Source of the DNA: Welwitschia mirabilis
Taxonomy: Eukaryota; Gnetophyta; Gnetopsida; Welwitschiales
Direction of reading: 5' to 3'
DNA length: 57,378 nt
NCBI GenBank assembly: GCA_051453625.1
Contig: JBOZIK010000001.1
Span: forward strand, 128,059,856 to 128,117,233
The position numbers and the translations under genes are program-made. Below, piece after piece: positions 32,675 to 45,249 of this stretch. The notes below the pieces were generated by a model. The model ran no database searches and was not told the origin of the DNA. It saw only the letters and a program-made list of their open reading frames with translations. Within the stretch, counting starts at the first letter, position 1. Each line of letters begins with the position of its first letter.

Positions 32675-34500
32675 TAACATTCACACGTCATGTTAGATAC
32701 TATCTTAACTTAACAAATTAATCTATAATTCCACTTGAGAATAGTTTATAAATGATAATAGATAATTATAGCTATAACTGTCAACTTTTAAAAATAAACT
32801 AGTTTTATTTTAATATAAGCATAAGATAACTTCAAAGACATATGTATACATATATAATTTTTAAAAATAGCTCTTATAATAAGAGAAAGGACACTAATAT
32901 AATCATACACATTTCTACAAATTCTAAGAAAATACAAAATGGTTACTTATGCTTAAATAATGACATGACAAAGCATGATAAAATGTTTACATTATATTAA
33001 GCTATCTAATAATACATATCTCCCACATAGAGTCCTCTTTTTAAAATAAGTACTAAAACATGATAATATAAATAAGTGAAGTAAATAAGTAAATGATACC
33101 TAGCTTGTATTACAATCATTAGCTCTTTTTAGCATCATCCTTTGCATTACTTCCTCCACACATAAGTATGGTGTAATAACTATAACCATCAAATTTTCAG
33201 AATCATCCATGACAAGGAATAGGTAGGTATTGGATTTCAAAGTATAAGGTAAAGGACTACATCACAAAGATGATAACCAAGAACTCTTATAATTATAATA
33301 TTATCTTATTTATTCTTGTTTCATAATAATTTCTAATAATCTAGTTTCACACAACTAGAAGGAATATAATTAACAATATTTGTACACAATTTTTTCCTTT
33401 TGCTCTAGAGGTTCAGTTCCATGACTATAGGACTCACAATAGATAGTATCACTCTTTGAGGCTTAAACAACTAGTTATTCTAGCTACTTTTACTTTCATA
33501 ATTTAACATATCATAATATAGGTTAGTTACAAGATAATCTTAAGATGATTTACAAAGGGCTAATTTCAATACTTAGTTAAAAATAGTTAACAATAAGATA
33601 AATAATAATTTATAAGATTCTAATAAAAAAGTTAACATATGCAAGATAAATATAAGAAATACTAGGGTTATGCAAGATTTACAAGACTAGGTAAAAAATG
33701 TATAAAAAAGAAATGCAAGAATTAAATAAGATAATACAAGATTTAAGAATAAAACATGACCCTACAAAGGTACAAAATAAACAAACCTGAGACCATACAT
33801 AGGTATAAACAAAGAACCATACAAGTAATAAAGATAAACCTAGGACCATACTTGAATTGGATGTAAGACTTGTAAACCTTTGAAGACTTCAATACTTATA
33901 ACAATTCTAAGAATTCAAAGATTTCCAAGATCTAAGATATAAATCACCAAAATCAAAGTGTTGAAAATATTTCAAGTAAAATAATTAGAAGAAAAGAAGT
34001 CCTATTTATAATCAGATAAAGGAATTCAAAAGATATTGGGAATACCACATGAGGGTCAAAATTGCTTATTAAGATAAAAATGATTATGATTCTCTTACCT
34101 TCAATCACTACCTTTCCTGATCACTAGATTCATTTTCCTCTATAATAATACTTGAAAAATAACCAATTGTCATAATGAGTACATATTAACCACTAGTAAA
34201 AGAAAGTGCATCTTCATAACTATGGGGGTTACTTTATCATGCACTCCTACTTTAGCATGCACTTCTAAAATAAAATATTAAAATAAGCTAATATGGATTC
34301 TAATAATTATAATCATTATAAGAGTTTTTTGTTTGCATGAAAATAAGAAATAAAAAAAAGAAAATATACTAATCACGGTACATTACATGTAATAGATACA
34401 AAAAAAATAAAATAAAATTAATATAATCAAGTAATTTATCCACTAAAAGATTATCATTAAAGAAATAAGAAAATGCTATAAAAATAATATTATTAACTAC
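32675..34500 (-). mobile_element. Minus-strand chromovirus-type LTR (left bound at primer site)
   Basis: On the minus strand a TATA-like 'gattataaataggacttct' (about 34010) precedes a leader containing 'ggaaatctttgaattctt' and repeated 'tatggt' words, and 33400-33480 resembles the 'ggctcttactggccatagga' block of the T2 LTR. The U3 start (right end) is not clear. The LTR is shorter than that of T2, about 1.3 kb from TATA to end, so it is a related but different subfamily. No internal coding of this element was found to the left, where an unrelated plus-strand remnant lies. Confidence 0.5.
34043..34068 (+). repeat. 26-bp exact repeat, copy 1
   Basis: Starts 'taccacatgaggg' and ends 'aaaattgctta'. 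Identical to 35380-35405 while the flanks differ. Confidence 0.85.
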
Positions 34501-36073
34501 ACTAGTTACAAGAAAAAAAAAGCATTTAAAATAATAATTTTAGCACAAAAAATTTTCACATGTTAATTACATAATAAGAAAATAAATAAAGAATATAGTA
34601 ATTAAATTATCTTAATGAGCTCTATAAGAGTAGGATTATTTTTATTTAGTATTTATTTAGCTATTCGGGTTAAATCCTTAGACCTTCAAAAATTTGAACA
34701 TGAATCATCTCTTATTTTAGATTCTGAAATTTGTGTTATCAAGGTTTTATCATTATATTTCCATTTCCACCAATTTATTCTATTCAAAAATGATCATATA
34801 CCTTTTATGTTCTATCAATTGATTTTTATTTAGTTTGATCATTATTTTTATAAAAATGTATAATGTAATAACTAGACTAAAATCTCTATCTTTTTGCAAT
34901 AGAGATAAATAGTAAATGAATTACATTTTACTTGCAGTAATTAATGTAGTGTAGCCTCTTTTTCTAAAGAGATATCCACCACTTAACCTTATGTGAATGT
35001 AATTGTTTAGATAGTTTCTCTATGCTAACATTTATTAGCTTGATTTTACTTTAATTTTTCATTATGTACTACATTTAAGCATTCTAGAATTTTGCAAATT
35101 ATGGATGATCAATTGGATTTTAGCCAGTTATAAAATGTCTAGTAACTCTCATTCTAAGAGAGAAAAATGCACTTAATTAAGTTTCTCATGTTGTATACTT
35201 TGTTTCTTCATTAACTTTATTATATAAGGCTACAATTTATTAGTACTTTAATAATGAATAAGTGTATCTTTATATTTATAAAAATAGCAAAAAAGAAAAA
35301 GATATTTTAAAAGAAAAATAAATATCAATTTTTATTATGAATGAAATTTTAATAATCACTCCTAACCTATCTTAGGGATTACCACATGAGGGTCAAAATT
35401 GCTTAATAGAATATGTTCTATTTGATGGATTTAATGCTTGTAATAAAAACAAGGTTAGTGATTCATAAATAAGTAAATCATATTGAAAGTAATCTAAGGT
35501 AAAAAGAGCTACACCTTAAATTGTTTTGTGATTATCACATTGTCAACTGTTACTAACTTGCAATCATTTTTTAAAGTTTATGCTTGAGATTATAGCCATG
35601 ATATTCTAATTTCAATTATTACATTGTCATTTTCATCCATGCTATTCAAATAGAACTATGATGTTTTACTAATCTAGGAATCATACATCTTTAATAGAAA
35701 ATAAGATACTATTCATAATTGATCAACTTCAAGTAGAAAATGTTCTAATGTAATGAATTTGTTTTTATACATTAAGCTAGATAATTTTAAAGATACTACA
35801 CATACCTTTTCTATTTTGCATAAGAACAAAATATTAGAAGAAATGAATTTGATATCTTGAAAAATATTTGCAATTCTTTTTCTTTCAAATAAACTATTGG
35901 GTTTTGAGATCACAGGATCTTAGATTTAAGTAGTTTAATGTATGATTCTTCAACTTACCATATTTTTCTTTCTTATTTTATGTTTGTGTTTTTTCTTCTT
36001 AGCTTTTACTTTTTATTTTAAATTCATTAAAACTCTCAGGTTATTCCTTCTGATCATCTTGCATATAAATTGA
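34501..36073. other. AT-rich stretch, no gene recognised
   Basis: Holds open frames of 66-72 codons (34615-34833 plus, 35713-35913 minus) without recognisable motifs, and the second copy of a 26-bp exact repeat. No LTR end could be placed. Confidence 0.4.
35380..35405 (+). repeat. 26-bp exact repeat, copy 2
   Basis: Identical to 34043-34068, 1.3 kb away in the same orientation. The preceding base pairs ('ggga' before 'ataccac' or 'ttaccac') are also similar. Confidence 0.85.
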
Positions 36074-39000
36074 TGATGAAAGCTAATGTGGTGAAACAAA
36101 CACAAAAAATAATAGAAAACTATGCTGAAAAATGTAGAAAAATATGATGCTATTAATCTAAAATAAGCTTAAATTATTAAAAAAATATTAAAGGTTTACT
36201 AAATAACTTGTTAATATTTTTTAGTATTTTTAAACATTTTAGTTTAAAATGCATCATCAGAATAATATCATGATGAAGTTATTTAAACTAGCCAAGTTGA
36301 TTTAGAGTTGATGAAATTTGCTATTTACATATATTACATTAGGGGAAGTGAAGAAAATCAAAAAACATGATATAAGTTTAAGATAAAATACTAAATAATA
36401 CTTATTTATAAGTACTATTAATTATCTTAATTCATGTTCAGCTATACAAATAGGGGCAAGTAGAAGATAATGCTATTTTTTAAGTAATAATACATGCACA
36501 CAATGATACTTAAAATGTTAGCTTTTTAGATTTATATTAAAATACCAAAGTGCTACATAGAGATGTACTGATAAGTTTGTAATTTCTTTGGGAGGAAATA
36601 ATAGAATAAGAGAGATTCCACTAAGCCATTTTTAGAATGGCTAAGCTTGAATTTTTTATCTTCCTACTTAATCCTATTGCTCAAGCCTTTTTTCCAAAAG
36701 ATCCCCACTTTTCATGATGATCTTCTTCTTATACCTCTTTCTGTTTTGCCATTTCCTTTCTTTACTTCTTAAGAATATGTATATGATTAAGGTTGTTATT
36801 GCATTTATGCCACCTTGGTCTTTTCTTTCATTCTCATTCTAAATGGAATTTTGTACTTGTAATGCAATGATATAATATATTTGCTAACCTACTAATATAC
36901 TAACCAATTAACCTATTGACTAGTTAGTACATTAACTTAATTACTGAAGAAAAATATCTAATACCATCTAAAATGTATAATTATATAAATAAATTCTAGG
37001 AGGAAATGATTTTTACATTTGGTTAAATTATCATAGAGGTTTGAGTTAGAAGTGTTTAACATATCAAACTTTTGAAGGACGTATCCCTCTTAGCATGCTC
37101 ACAGTATAAGCAACTTATAAAGTAGAAGCTATCGATTCTTGTGCTTCAATTTGAGTTCTTCATAACTAACCTTGTCTTTTAAGTTTAAAATTAGTATCTT
37201 TAATCTCAATAATTGCATAAATGTGATTATAGTTATCCTAGGTTACATCGATACTTTATATTCTATAGACCATGAATTCCTTATACAAATTTTATAAAAT
37301 TCTATATAATAACTCCTCATTGAGAAAATTCCTTCTAAAAATCTAACCTATTTTTAACTATTATTATTAACCTCTTATTTCATGAATGATTTTCTTCTAC
37401 TAGTAAAATCGATTTCTATAATATTTATTTTATCCTACTCTTTATTAATTTACTCCCTAGAAAGTATCATTTGCATTTTATCATAGCAATTGTTCATTTT
37501 ATTAGATATTCTATTCAACTTTTTAATACAAGCTTTTTATTCAATATTAAGTTTAGAATATTTCTTTTGTATACTTTTAAGATCATCATAAATGTGGTAA
37601 TTGATATCTGTAATTTTCTTATTAGAAGTTGCATTTCATTTCCCTTCCATTGATATCCTAATAATCTTTTGAAAATGAGGTGTAAAATACTCCAATGATG
37701 CAAGATTTTGCCTTGAAATTTTTATGTTAAGTTATTCTACCATTAATTCTGAGAGTATAATGAAACACGATAAAGCATGAAAAAGCATTAGAATGTAAAA
37801 TGTAAAACTGAAATTACTAATATAGTTCCTACTTAATATAGGTAAACATATATACTTACTATTGCATTAAATTTACACATTTAAAATGACTAACTTTTTT
37901 TTCTTTAAAAAAAAGAGTTTGAAGTATAATTATTCCACATGGATGCTAACGCTAGAAAAGGGAATGACATAGTGGCAAAAAGGCTAATAAGGAAGTTAGT
38001 TAACATGGATTAGACATTATGGAGATAGACATGGGCTTAGTGATGTGGAAGAATAGTATTTGTTGATTTTCGATAAGGGTCATTGAGAATAAGGATGAGA
38101 TCATCGAGAATGAGTTTAAGTGAAAGACTTAAGAAATAGAGCATCATATTTAGATGGCTACTACTCTTCATAATAAAAGGATATAATAAGAGTTATTGAT
38201 AAATATAAAGTTCTTAATAAGATTCATTGAATCCGTTGTGGAGCTGGTAAAGGGGTTCGAAGAAGATCATTGAGAACTGAAAAGTTCTTAATGGGGTTCT
38301 TTAAATCCTAGCCATTTAAATATAATTAAAGGAGCAAGAATAAAGAATTGATATCATGTAAGGAGACATAGTGAAAAGTCGATGGAATTATCAAGAAAAG
38401 AACCCCCTCTTTAGTAGCAGTTACAAAAGAAATAAGTTATCTTGAAATTCAACTCAAAACTTCAACTTTGAGTTCTATTAGTTAACTTCTTAAACTTACA
38501 CCACAATGGATTAGCTTAAATTCTAGCTCAAATATTTGATTTTAAGTTATTGTCAATTAACCAGATGATCTTGTTCTATTATAGGTTTAAAATTTATTCA
38601 GAATGCAAGAAGACAATCAAGTTAACTTGAAATCCAACTTCAAGTTTCAACTTGAGTCAGTATCAGTCAATCTTTTATACTTACATCATAGTGATTTGGC
38701 CTAAAATCTAACTCAAACTTTCAGCTTTTAGTTTGTATTAGTTAATTAAGTGATGTTGTTCTATGTAGATTTTAAATAATAGAGAAGCTCAAAAGACAAA
38801 TTTTTACATTTATTAAGTTGGATTAAAATCTAACTTAAAGTTTTAACTTTTAGTTAGTATCATTATTCCAAAGGTTTAACTCTTGATAATGTTCTATTAT
38901 AGGAATGACATAGGTAATAATTAATTTCTTATTTTCCCCTAAAAATATATTTTTTCTCTATATATTACTAATCATTATTTTTATAATATTATATAAAGAT

Positions 39001-40600
39001 TTTTCTTAATTTAAAAATAAATTGTAGAATTTTACTAAGCACTTGGTAATTGGTGATGACAACAAAATCTAGTGAATCCCTACAAAGGCATATAACTTGA
39101 GGAAAAAATGAGTTGATCATAAATCGAGCTAAAGTTCTCACTTTAGGTTGAACCTTGATTAAGTTGAAATTTCCTGATTTCTATCTTGCATGAAGATCAT
39201 TGCTAATATTTAATAAATCTTAGATGTTGGATAGAACAAGTATGTAGTTACTTTAGAGTCTATTATTGAACACATGTACACTAAGTATTTTAAAATAAAT
39301 CACACTTATTAATCATATTAAGTGAGATTTATGCTATAAATTTCTTTTCTTTATGTTAACCATTTATCATTCTTCATATTGAATTTTAGAGTTCTTCTAT
39401 TTATTTCTATTCAATCCTTACTACTACTTCTTAGTTAATCCTTATGGTAGTCACTCCCACTCACTCTTCCATTACTACTTCAAGAGTTAAAAGGTTAAGC
39501 ATTATCTTTTTACCTTAGGTTCTACACAAATTGATATGTGTATTAAGAGTGGAGAATCCTAATCACCTCAAATTTCTATTATATCAGAGAACAAGGTGCA
39601 GTAATTATTATATTATGATTATAAATTAATTGCTAAGATTTTTGATACCTTGGATACCTTTATTACCAAAGTTGATAGAGAAAATTTTGAAAATGTGTTA
39701 TTCCTCCAAGTTTTAATCTCACAATTCATCACTTAGTATCCAAGTATTTGAGGGTTAGGATAAAAGAACTATGTCAATAACTTAATTAAGGATATATAGC
39801 TTACAACATTTTCTTAGACTAGAGTTGATAAGCTTTAAGGCAAAAATCTTATACGTAGTCTAGCTGCACTAAATATTAATAAGGAGAGCATAGAGAAGAC
39901 ATTATGAAATGCCAATCCTTACAAGAACTTTTAACAAGCTACCTAGAAGAAATTAACATGCTATCAGAATCACCAAATGAGATGCATCTATTACACTCAG
40001 GTAAGAGTTCTGCAGGATTATCATCTAAGACTAGGTGGTTTAACTAAAAGAACAAGTTCTTTGAGTACTTCAAGAATCAAGTTGCTTTATTAGAGTGATC
40101 TATTTTTTAGCTTTAGTAACTTGAGTAATGCTTTTTTCCTATTTTTGTAAAATGATGTAATAAATTCCTTGTCTAATAAAGTTTTTTATTATTACTATAT
40201 TTCAAATAAATTTATCTTATGATTACTTTTATTTTCTTATGAACATATCAATTTCATTAAAGGAAATTCATACTGAGCACTTTATCAAATTGTTACAATA
40301 ATACAAAATCATTTAAAAATATGAAGATTACCCTTTGTTAAAAGAGNNNNNNNNNNGAATTTAATGATTGTGTATGATATTGAATTAAAAATCTTTGAAT
40401 TCACATTTCATCACATACTCACATAAAATTATTTTTCTTTTTTTTTGGTTGTAAGTTGTGATATTTAGTTATAGCCTTGATAATTATTTATCTTTCAGAT
40501 GACTCCTGGGGCATAACTATTCCTTAATTTTTCTATTTTTCACAAATTAATTTTCTAACCACAATGAGAAAAGTGCAACCACTATTAAAGTAGTAAGGAC
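36074..40600 (-). mobile_element. A1 element 3' LTR (left end of A1), ~4.5 kb
   Basis: Its first ~900 bp match the LTR at 46365 that abuts A1's primer site: 'tgat.aaagct.atgt..t.aaacaaaca', 'ggtttactaaataact', 'atgaagttat.taaacta' and 'gctaacctacta'. The remainder matches 53243 to the window end. Since A1 pol runs leftward, this copy is the downstream LTR. The right end is inferred from the pyrimidine run at 40611. The LTR is long, as in Tat/Ogre-type elements. A protein-like stretch on the minus strand (37190-37720) and one on the plus strand (39560-40100) have counterparts in the third copy. A 10-N gap lies at 40347. Confidence 0.65.
40347..40356. other. Assembly gap, 10 N
   Basis: Near the upstream end of the A1 left LTR. 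Size unknown. Confidence 0.9.
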
Positions 40601-40610
40601 TCATAAGATT

Positions 40611-40634
40611 TCTTTCTTTCTTTCTTTTTTTTTA
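40611..40634 (-). other. Likely polypurine tract of A1
   Basis: The plus strand shows an uninterrupted pyrimidine run 'tttctttctttctttctttt' and more T, so a purine run on the A1 coding strand. It sits between the integrase end and the LTR, as expected. Confidence 0.5.
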
Positions 40635-40984
40635 AATCCAAATTGTGACCAACTAACCCCTCAACGAAGTTTTCATAGCTACCATGTTACACTGCCAAGG
40701 GCCCCTCTCAGGAATATTTACCCTAATGTACTTGAAGTAGAACATTATGTTTTTTTAATGTACATTCATTAGAAGATATTCTACCATTTGATGAAATGTG
40801 TCTTCTTAATCTTCTTGATAAGGATAATGTACAATCCCCTATTGAAGACTTACTAAGTTAGCTTCTTGTTTCACAATCATTAAATTTATCTTGAAAAAAT
40901 TAGTGAATTAATAGTTTGAATAAACTTTAAGGAAGTAATACATCCTTTAATATCTAGTCTAAAAACTTTTATTTTATAAGTAGA

Positions 40985-42120
40985 GTGAAAGTATCCTTCT
41001 ATCCTATAAGGGTTTGCTAAATAATGTAGCATAGATTTATGATCATAATACTTTCTTGTTCTCTATCCATTAACTTGGTAAGTTACTTTTTCATCAGGAT
41101 CATATATATCTATAGCTCCATTTCCCAAAATGTTTGTTATGGTTTAGGGTCTTAACCAATTTTGTTCATATTTCTATTTTAATAAATCTTCTTAGGGTCA
41201 TAGATTAATATAGAATATTATATATTAAAATTTATTTTTCTAATTTTATTATTATAATATATTTTAGTTTTACATTATGTAAGTTCTTTATGAAAAAGAG
41301 CTTTTTTTTAAATTTTTATTTAAGATATCCATGTTTTCTATCTATTCTACTTGAGTTGTATCCAAATTGTACTTTAGTTCTTTAGTCAATTTAAAGGTTT
41401 TTATTGTAATGCAATTGGAAAAATAGCTCTATTTTCATAGACTAATTTATATGATGTAAACTCTTTGCTATGTTTCTAAGTAATTCTATAAGCCCATAAA
41501 GATTCATTTAATTTTTAGTGTAATCTATTTTCTTACTATTTATAACCTTTATTAATATTCTATTAATTTCTCTATTAGTTACTTTAACTTGACCATTAAA
41601 TTAAGGATGATAAGCTATAGAAATTTTATGGTGAATTTCATGTTTGATTAAGGGTTTCTTAAATATTTCACTAGTAAAATGAGTTCTTATATTAGATGTA
41701 ATACTTTGAGGAGCTTCAAACTAATAGATAATATTCTTAAGGAAAATGTTAACTATAGTTTGGAAAGAACAATAAGACACAGCCTTAGCTATAGCTCACT
41801 TCATGAAGTAATCAACACAGATCAAAATATATATTTTTCTATAGGAGGAAGAATTTATAGGTCTAATGAAATCTATTCCCCAAACTTTAAAAGGTTCAAT
41901 TGATTGAATTCATTATTATGGCATTTCTAATCTCTGGTTCAATGCTCCTTTTCTTTGACACTTATCACAACTTTGGACATAAGCATTTAAATCTTTAAAT
42001 ATTATGGGCTATAGTATCCTATATGAAGAATTTTTATCCTTTTTCTTCTTGCACTATAATGTCCTTTTCCTTTTTCATCATGAGCATCCTTTAGAATTTC
42101 TTTCTGTAAGTTTTCTTTTA
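40985..42120 (-). pseudogene. A1 integrase (Athila/Tat-like), decayed
   Basis: On the minus strand from 42100 leftward: a GHYSARRKKDKNS-type start, FKDLNAYVQSCDKCQRKGA (the Cys pair of the zinc site), then FKVWGIDFIRPINSS (first catalytic Asp), YILICVDYFMKWAIAKAV, FEAPQSITSNIRTHFTS (second Asp changed to Asn), IKHEIHHKISIAYHP, a stop, and FNGQVKVTNREIN (catalytic Glu changed to Lys). The C-terminal part at about 41115-40985 reads GAIDIYDPDEKVTYQVNG. This is the Athila/Tat style (family form DYFTKWAEA..., GAIEIEDP..G..FKVNGQR). The plus-strand open frame at 41679-41903 is its antisense shadow. Confidence 0.85.
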
Positions 42121-42344
42121 TACATCTCCTAGTAACATGATCTTACATCTTTTAATTAACAACTTATCATGTCATATGTAGTCTTTGGATTCTTTTAAAA
42201 AATATTTTATTTTATAATAATTTATAAAAGATCTTATTTATTGCTTACTATAAAATTTGCTATATCAGCATACCATGAATTGGTTTTTACTTGAAATAAT
42301 GTTCATTTAGAAATTCATCTCTTATGTTTATTTACTTTTCATTA

Positions 42345-42740
42345 GAAAACTCTAATTTTAAGAGATAATCTGTTACTACATTTTTTCCCCTCTCTTATCA
42401 ATAATTTTTAAGTCAAATTCTTTCATCAATAGTATTCATTTTATAATTCCTAAATTATCTTTTTTTTATTCATTAAAAATCTAATAGCACTATACTCTAT
42501 ATGAACTTTTACTTTGTAATCTAGAATGTAATGTCTAAATGTTTTTAAATTTATTACTACTACTAACAACTATTTCTCAGTTATTGTATAATTTTGTTGA
42601 GCTGGTTTAAAGTTCTTACTAATGTAGGTAATAGTATATGATTTATTGTTTTTATCTTTTTACCCCAAAATAGCTCCCATTAAATGGCTAGATACATCAA
42701 TCATAATGTGGAATTTTCTTGTTCAATTAGGTCCTTATAA
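42345..42740 (-). pseudogene. A1 RNase H
   Basis: The minus strand reads FHIMIDVSSHLMGAILG, KDKNNKSYTITYISKNFKPA, QQNYTITEK, a stop, LLVVVINLKTFRHYILDYKV, KVHIEYSAIRFLMNKK and, further left, IIKWILLMKEFDLKIIDKRG. It aligns with Athila/Tat RNase H (F.IMCDAS..AVGAVLGQ..., YYASKTLN.AQ.NYTTTEKELLAVV, W.LLLQEFD..I.DK.G). The first Asp is visible, and the Glu of TEKELLAVV lies at the stop. Confidence 0.85.
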
Positions 42741-42829
42741 AATAGGTTCTAATTCTTTTAAAGATTAGTAAGTAATTTGACATTCATTAGTTAAATTATA
42801 TTCTACATCCTTCTATAAAAGATTACTCA

Positions 42830-43530
42830 AATGTTTAATGATCTTACTAAAGTTAGATATAAATCTTTTATAATATTAAACATGCCCTAAGAAAGATATT
42901 AATTATTTTAGTTTGGTTGGGGTAAAATGTCTTTTATAACTTTAATTTTTATTCATTAGTCTTAATCCCTTTTTGAGATATTTTATGTCCTAATACTATG
43001 CCTCTTATCATCACAAGATGACTTTTTAATTAGTTAAGTTTTAGGCATTTCTCTTCACATCTTTCTAAAATCCTTTCTAATCTATTAAGTGACTCATCAA
43101 AATCATTTTCAATTGAGAAGTCATCCATAAATACTTTGATAGATCTTCCTATCATATCTTAAATAAATACTATTTACTAACCTTTGAAAGGTAGCATGGG
43201 CATTGCATAATTCGAATGGTAATACTTTATAGGCATAAGTACCATAATGATAAGTAAAGGTTGTCTTAGCTTAATCATTTAAAGTTATTAGGACCTAATT
43301 GTATCCATTATATCCATCCAAAAAATTATAGTACTAATGTCCAAGTATTCTTTCTAAAACTTGATCTATTAATGGTAGAAAAAATGATCTTTATAAGTTT
43401 TAGAACTTAACATTTGAAAATCTATACATACTCTTCATCTATTTTCTTTATTTCATAGCACTGTAATAGGACTAACCCATTCTAAATTAGATATAAAATA
43501 TATGAATCCAACATCCAATGTTTAATTATT
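42830..43530 (-). pseudogene. A1 reverse transcriptase
   Basis: On the minus strand: SNLEWVSPI, RVCIDFQ, YNFLDGYNGYNQ-like text, YHYGTYAYKVLPFELCNAHA, TFQR, then IKVFMDDFSIENDFDESLNR, LERILERCEEKCLKLN, LKSHLVMIRGIVLGHKIS and QKGIK. The VFMDDFS motif (about 43110-43135) keeps both catalytic aspartates, unlike T1 and G1. VFMDDFS..GDSFD.CL..L..VL.RC.E..LVLNWEKCHFM...GIVLGH.IS is the Athila/Tat signature. Several frameshifts and stops occur, so the enzyme is dead despite the intact motif. Confidence 0.9.
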
Positions 43531-43959
43531 TCTTACATATGTGGATTACATCTTCTTGTTGGCTACCTGTTTAATTTGATAGAGGTATCCAAATAAATTC
43601 TATATTGATATATTCTTGGATCTATTCTATTCATATTAGTATGATCCTAAGAAAAAGCTTCTTTTTGTTCAATCAACATTCCTTTAAGTTTCCTTTTCCG
43701 AGAATGATTTAAATGATTATTTATAATCAGAGGTCTATTTGGAGCTACTTCAATATACTCTAATCCTTCCTTAAGTAGGGGCTTTTTTATTTTTTGAGAT
43801 GTTAAATTTTCCTCTTCATACTTTTCTTCATATTACTTATTTAACATTAGACTAACATCTTGTATGAAAAATGCATTAGTTCTAGCTTCTGTATTCTGTG
43901 CCACCTCTTCTACAACTACTACATTAGATAACTTAATCTCTTTCTTAAGATTTCTTAGA

Positions 43960-44291
43960 CTGATTTTCTTTACCCCTCTTCTAGAATAAATAATGGCATA
44001 TGCAGTAGACATTTAGAGTCTTCTCAAAATTACTACATGAGTATCTCCCTAAATTTTCATTATTAAAGAATCAATTAAATATATAAATCCCTAGAGTTTG
44101 ATGGGTATATCCTTTAGGACTCCTTCTAGTGTTATGCCTAAAACATTTACCAGGTACACTATTTTTAAATAAGGTATCAATTTTGACTTTCCCAATTCCT
44201 CATAAGTTTTATAGGCCATCACATTAATTCTTTCTCCAATATCCACAAGTGCTTCTACTTTGAGTTTCTCATTAAGTTTTACATCTATCAT
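43960..44291 (-). pseudogene. A1 protease
   Basis: 44091-44291 is open for 66 codons on the minus strand: MIDVKLNEKLKVEALVDIGE, RINVMAYKTYEELG, then VLGITLEGVLKDIPIKL, and beyond one stop VVILRRL and MSTAYAIIYSRRGV. In Athila/Tat elements this is ...ALIDLGASINVMPYS.YE.LG......P.GIV.D..VKV......I.LGRPFLAT...VI....G. The catalytic D-L/S-G-A reads D-I-G-E. It lies upstream of RT on the minus strand, in normal order. Confidence 0.85.
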
Positions 44292-45249
44292 AGGTATTCA
44301 TAGCACTACACTTTTTATGTTATTTATTTTGAAGAGGTTGTGTAGAATCTAAAGAAACTTGATCTTTACTAACCATCTTAATTTGCTTTTTCTTTTTATT
44401 CCTTTATTTTAAGCACATGCTCTTCATTTACTTTTGATATATAGGTACATATTTTAGTAATTTTAAAAGAGGTAATGATATTATTGTGTCTTTTAAAAGT
44501 TTTCTTAAATATTCTATTTTTTTTCAATTTTTAAATGTTCTATTTATTTACTTCTCATTGGAAAAAGTACAGGATTCATTGATGCATAATTTACTACTTT
44601 CTTGCTCATATTTATTTCTTCATCAACTAGGAAAACATTCAAATTTGTTTTCTTTCTTTATGATTTATCTATCATCATCTGTTTTCTAGATCTAGTAGTC
44701 ATTGCTTTACTTGTTTCTTTTCTTGGATTTGGTTAAGGTTAAGTAGGAATTTCCCCTTCTTTGTTCTCTACTTTTGATTTTTCTCTCAGGTCTTTTGAAT
44801 CATTATTTTTTCAATTTCTATAATAATTATATTATTTTTCCTTTTTGAATTAAACACTTTTCTAAAGGCCTTTCTAACTTAGTTTTTCATTTCCTATTTT
44901 GATAAGGATATGGGTTTTTTATTTCTTAAGGTTAATTTTCTATATGTAAATCTAATCTATTAATATCCAACTAATGAACAAATTCTTACATATAGGGATA
45001 TTCTATTCCTTCATTATTATCTTTACTACAATATTCATACATAGGTCCTTCTTTCTCTTTAAAGTGTTGTATAGCCAACCAATCAAATTTTTCTACTGTT
45101 ATTTGTTACTTTTTTAACTTCTTCTCCATAAAGCTGATATGTTTTGAACTATACAAACTACCATTTTCTTTTGGGGTAAATACTTCATTTACTCTTTTCT
45201 TCTTTTCAATTTCTTATTCCCATTATTGACTCATGTTATAAAACTAAGT
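44292..45249 (-). other. A1 gag-protease linker region, unreadable
   Basis: Lys/Glu-rich on the minus strand with many stops, in the place of the gag C-terminus. No zinc knuckle was found. The plus-strand open frame at 44486-44689 has no support. Confidence 0.4.

Noticed and set aside
41679-41903. 74-codon plus-strand open frame
   Set aside because: Exact antisense of the A1 integrase core, which matches its family on the minus strand.
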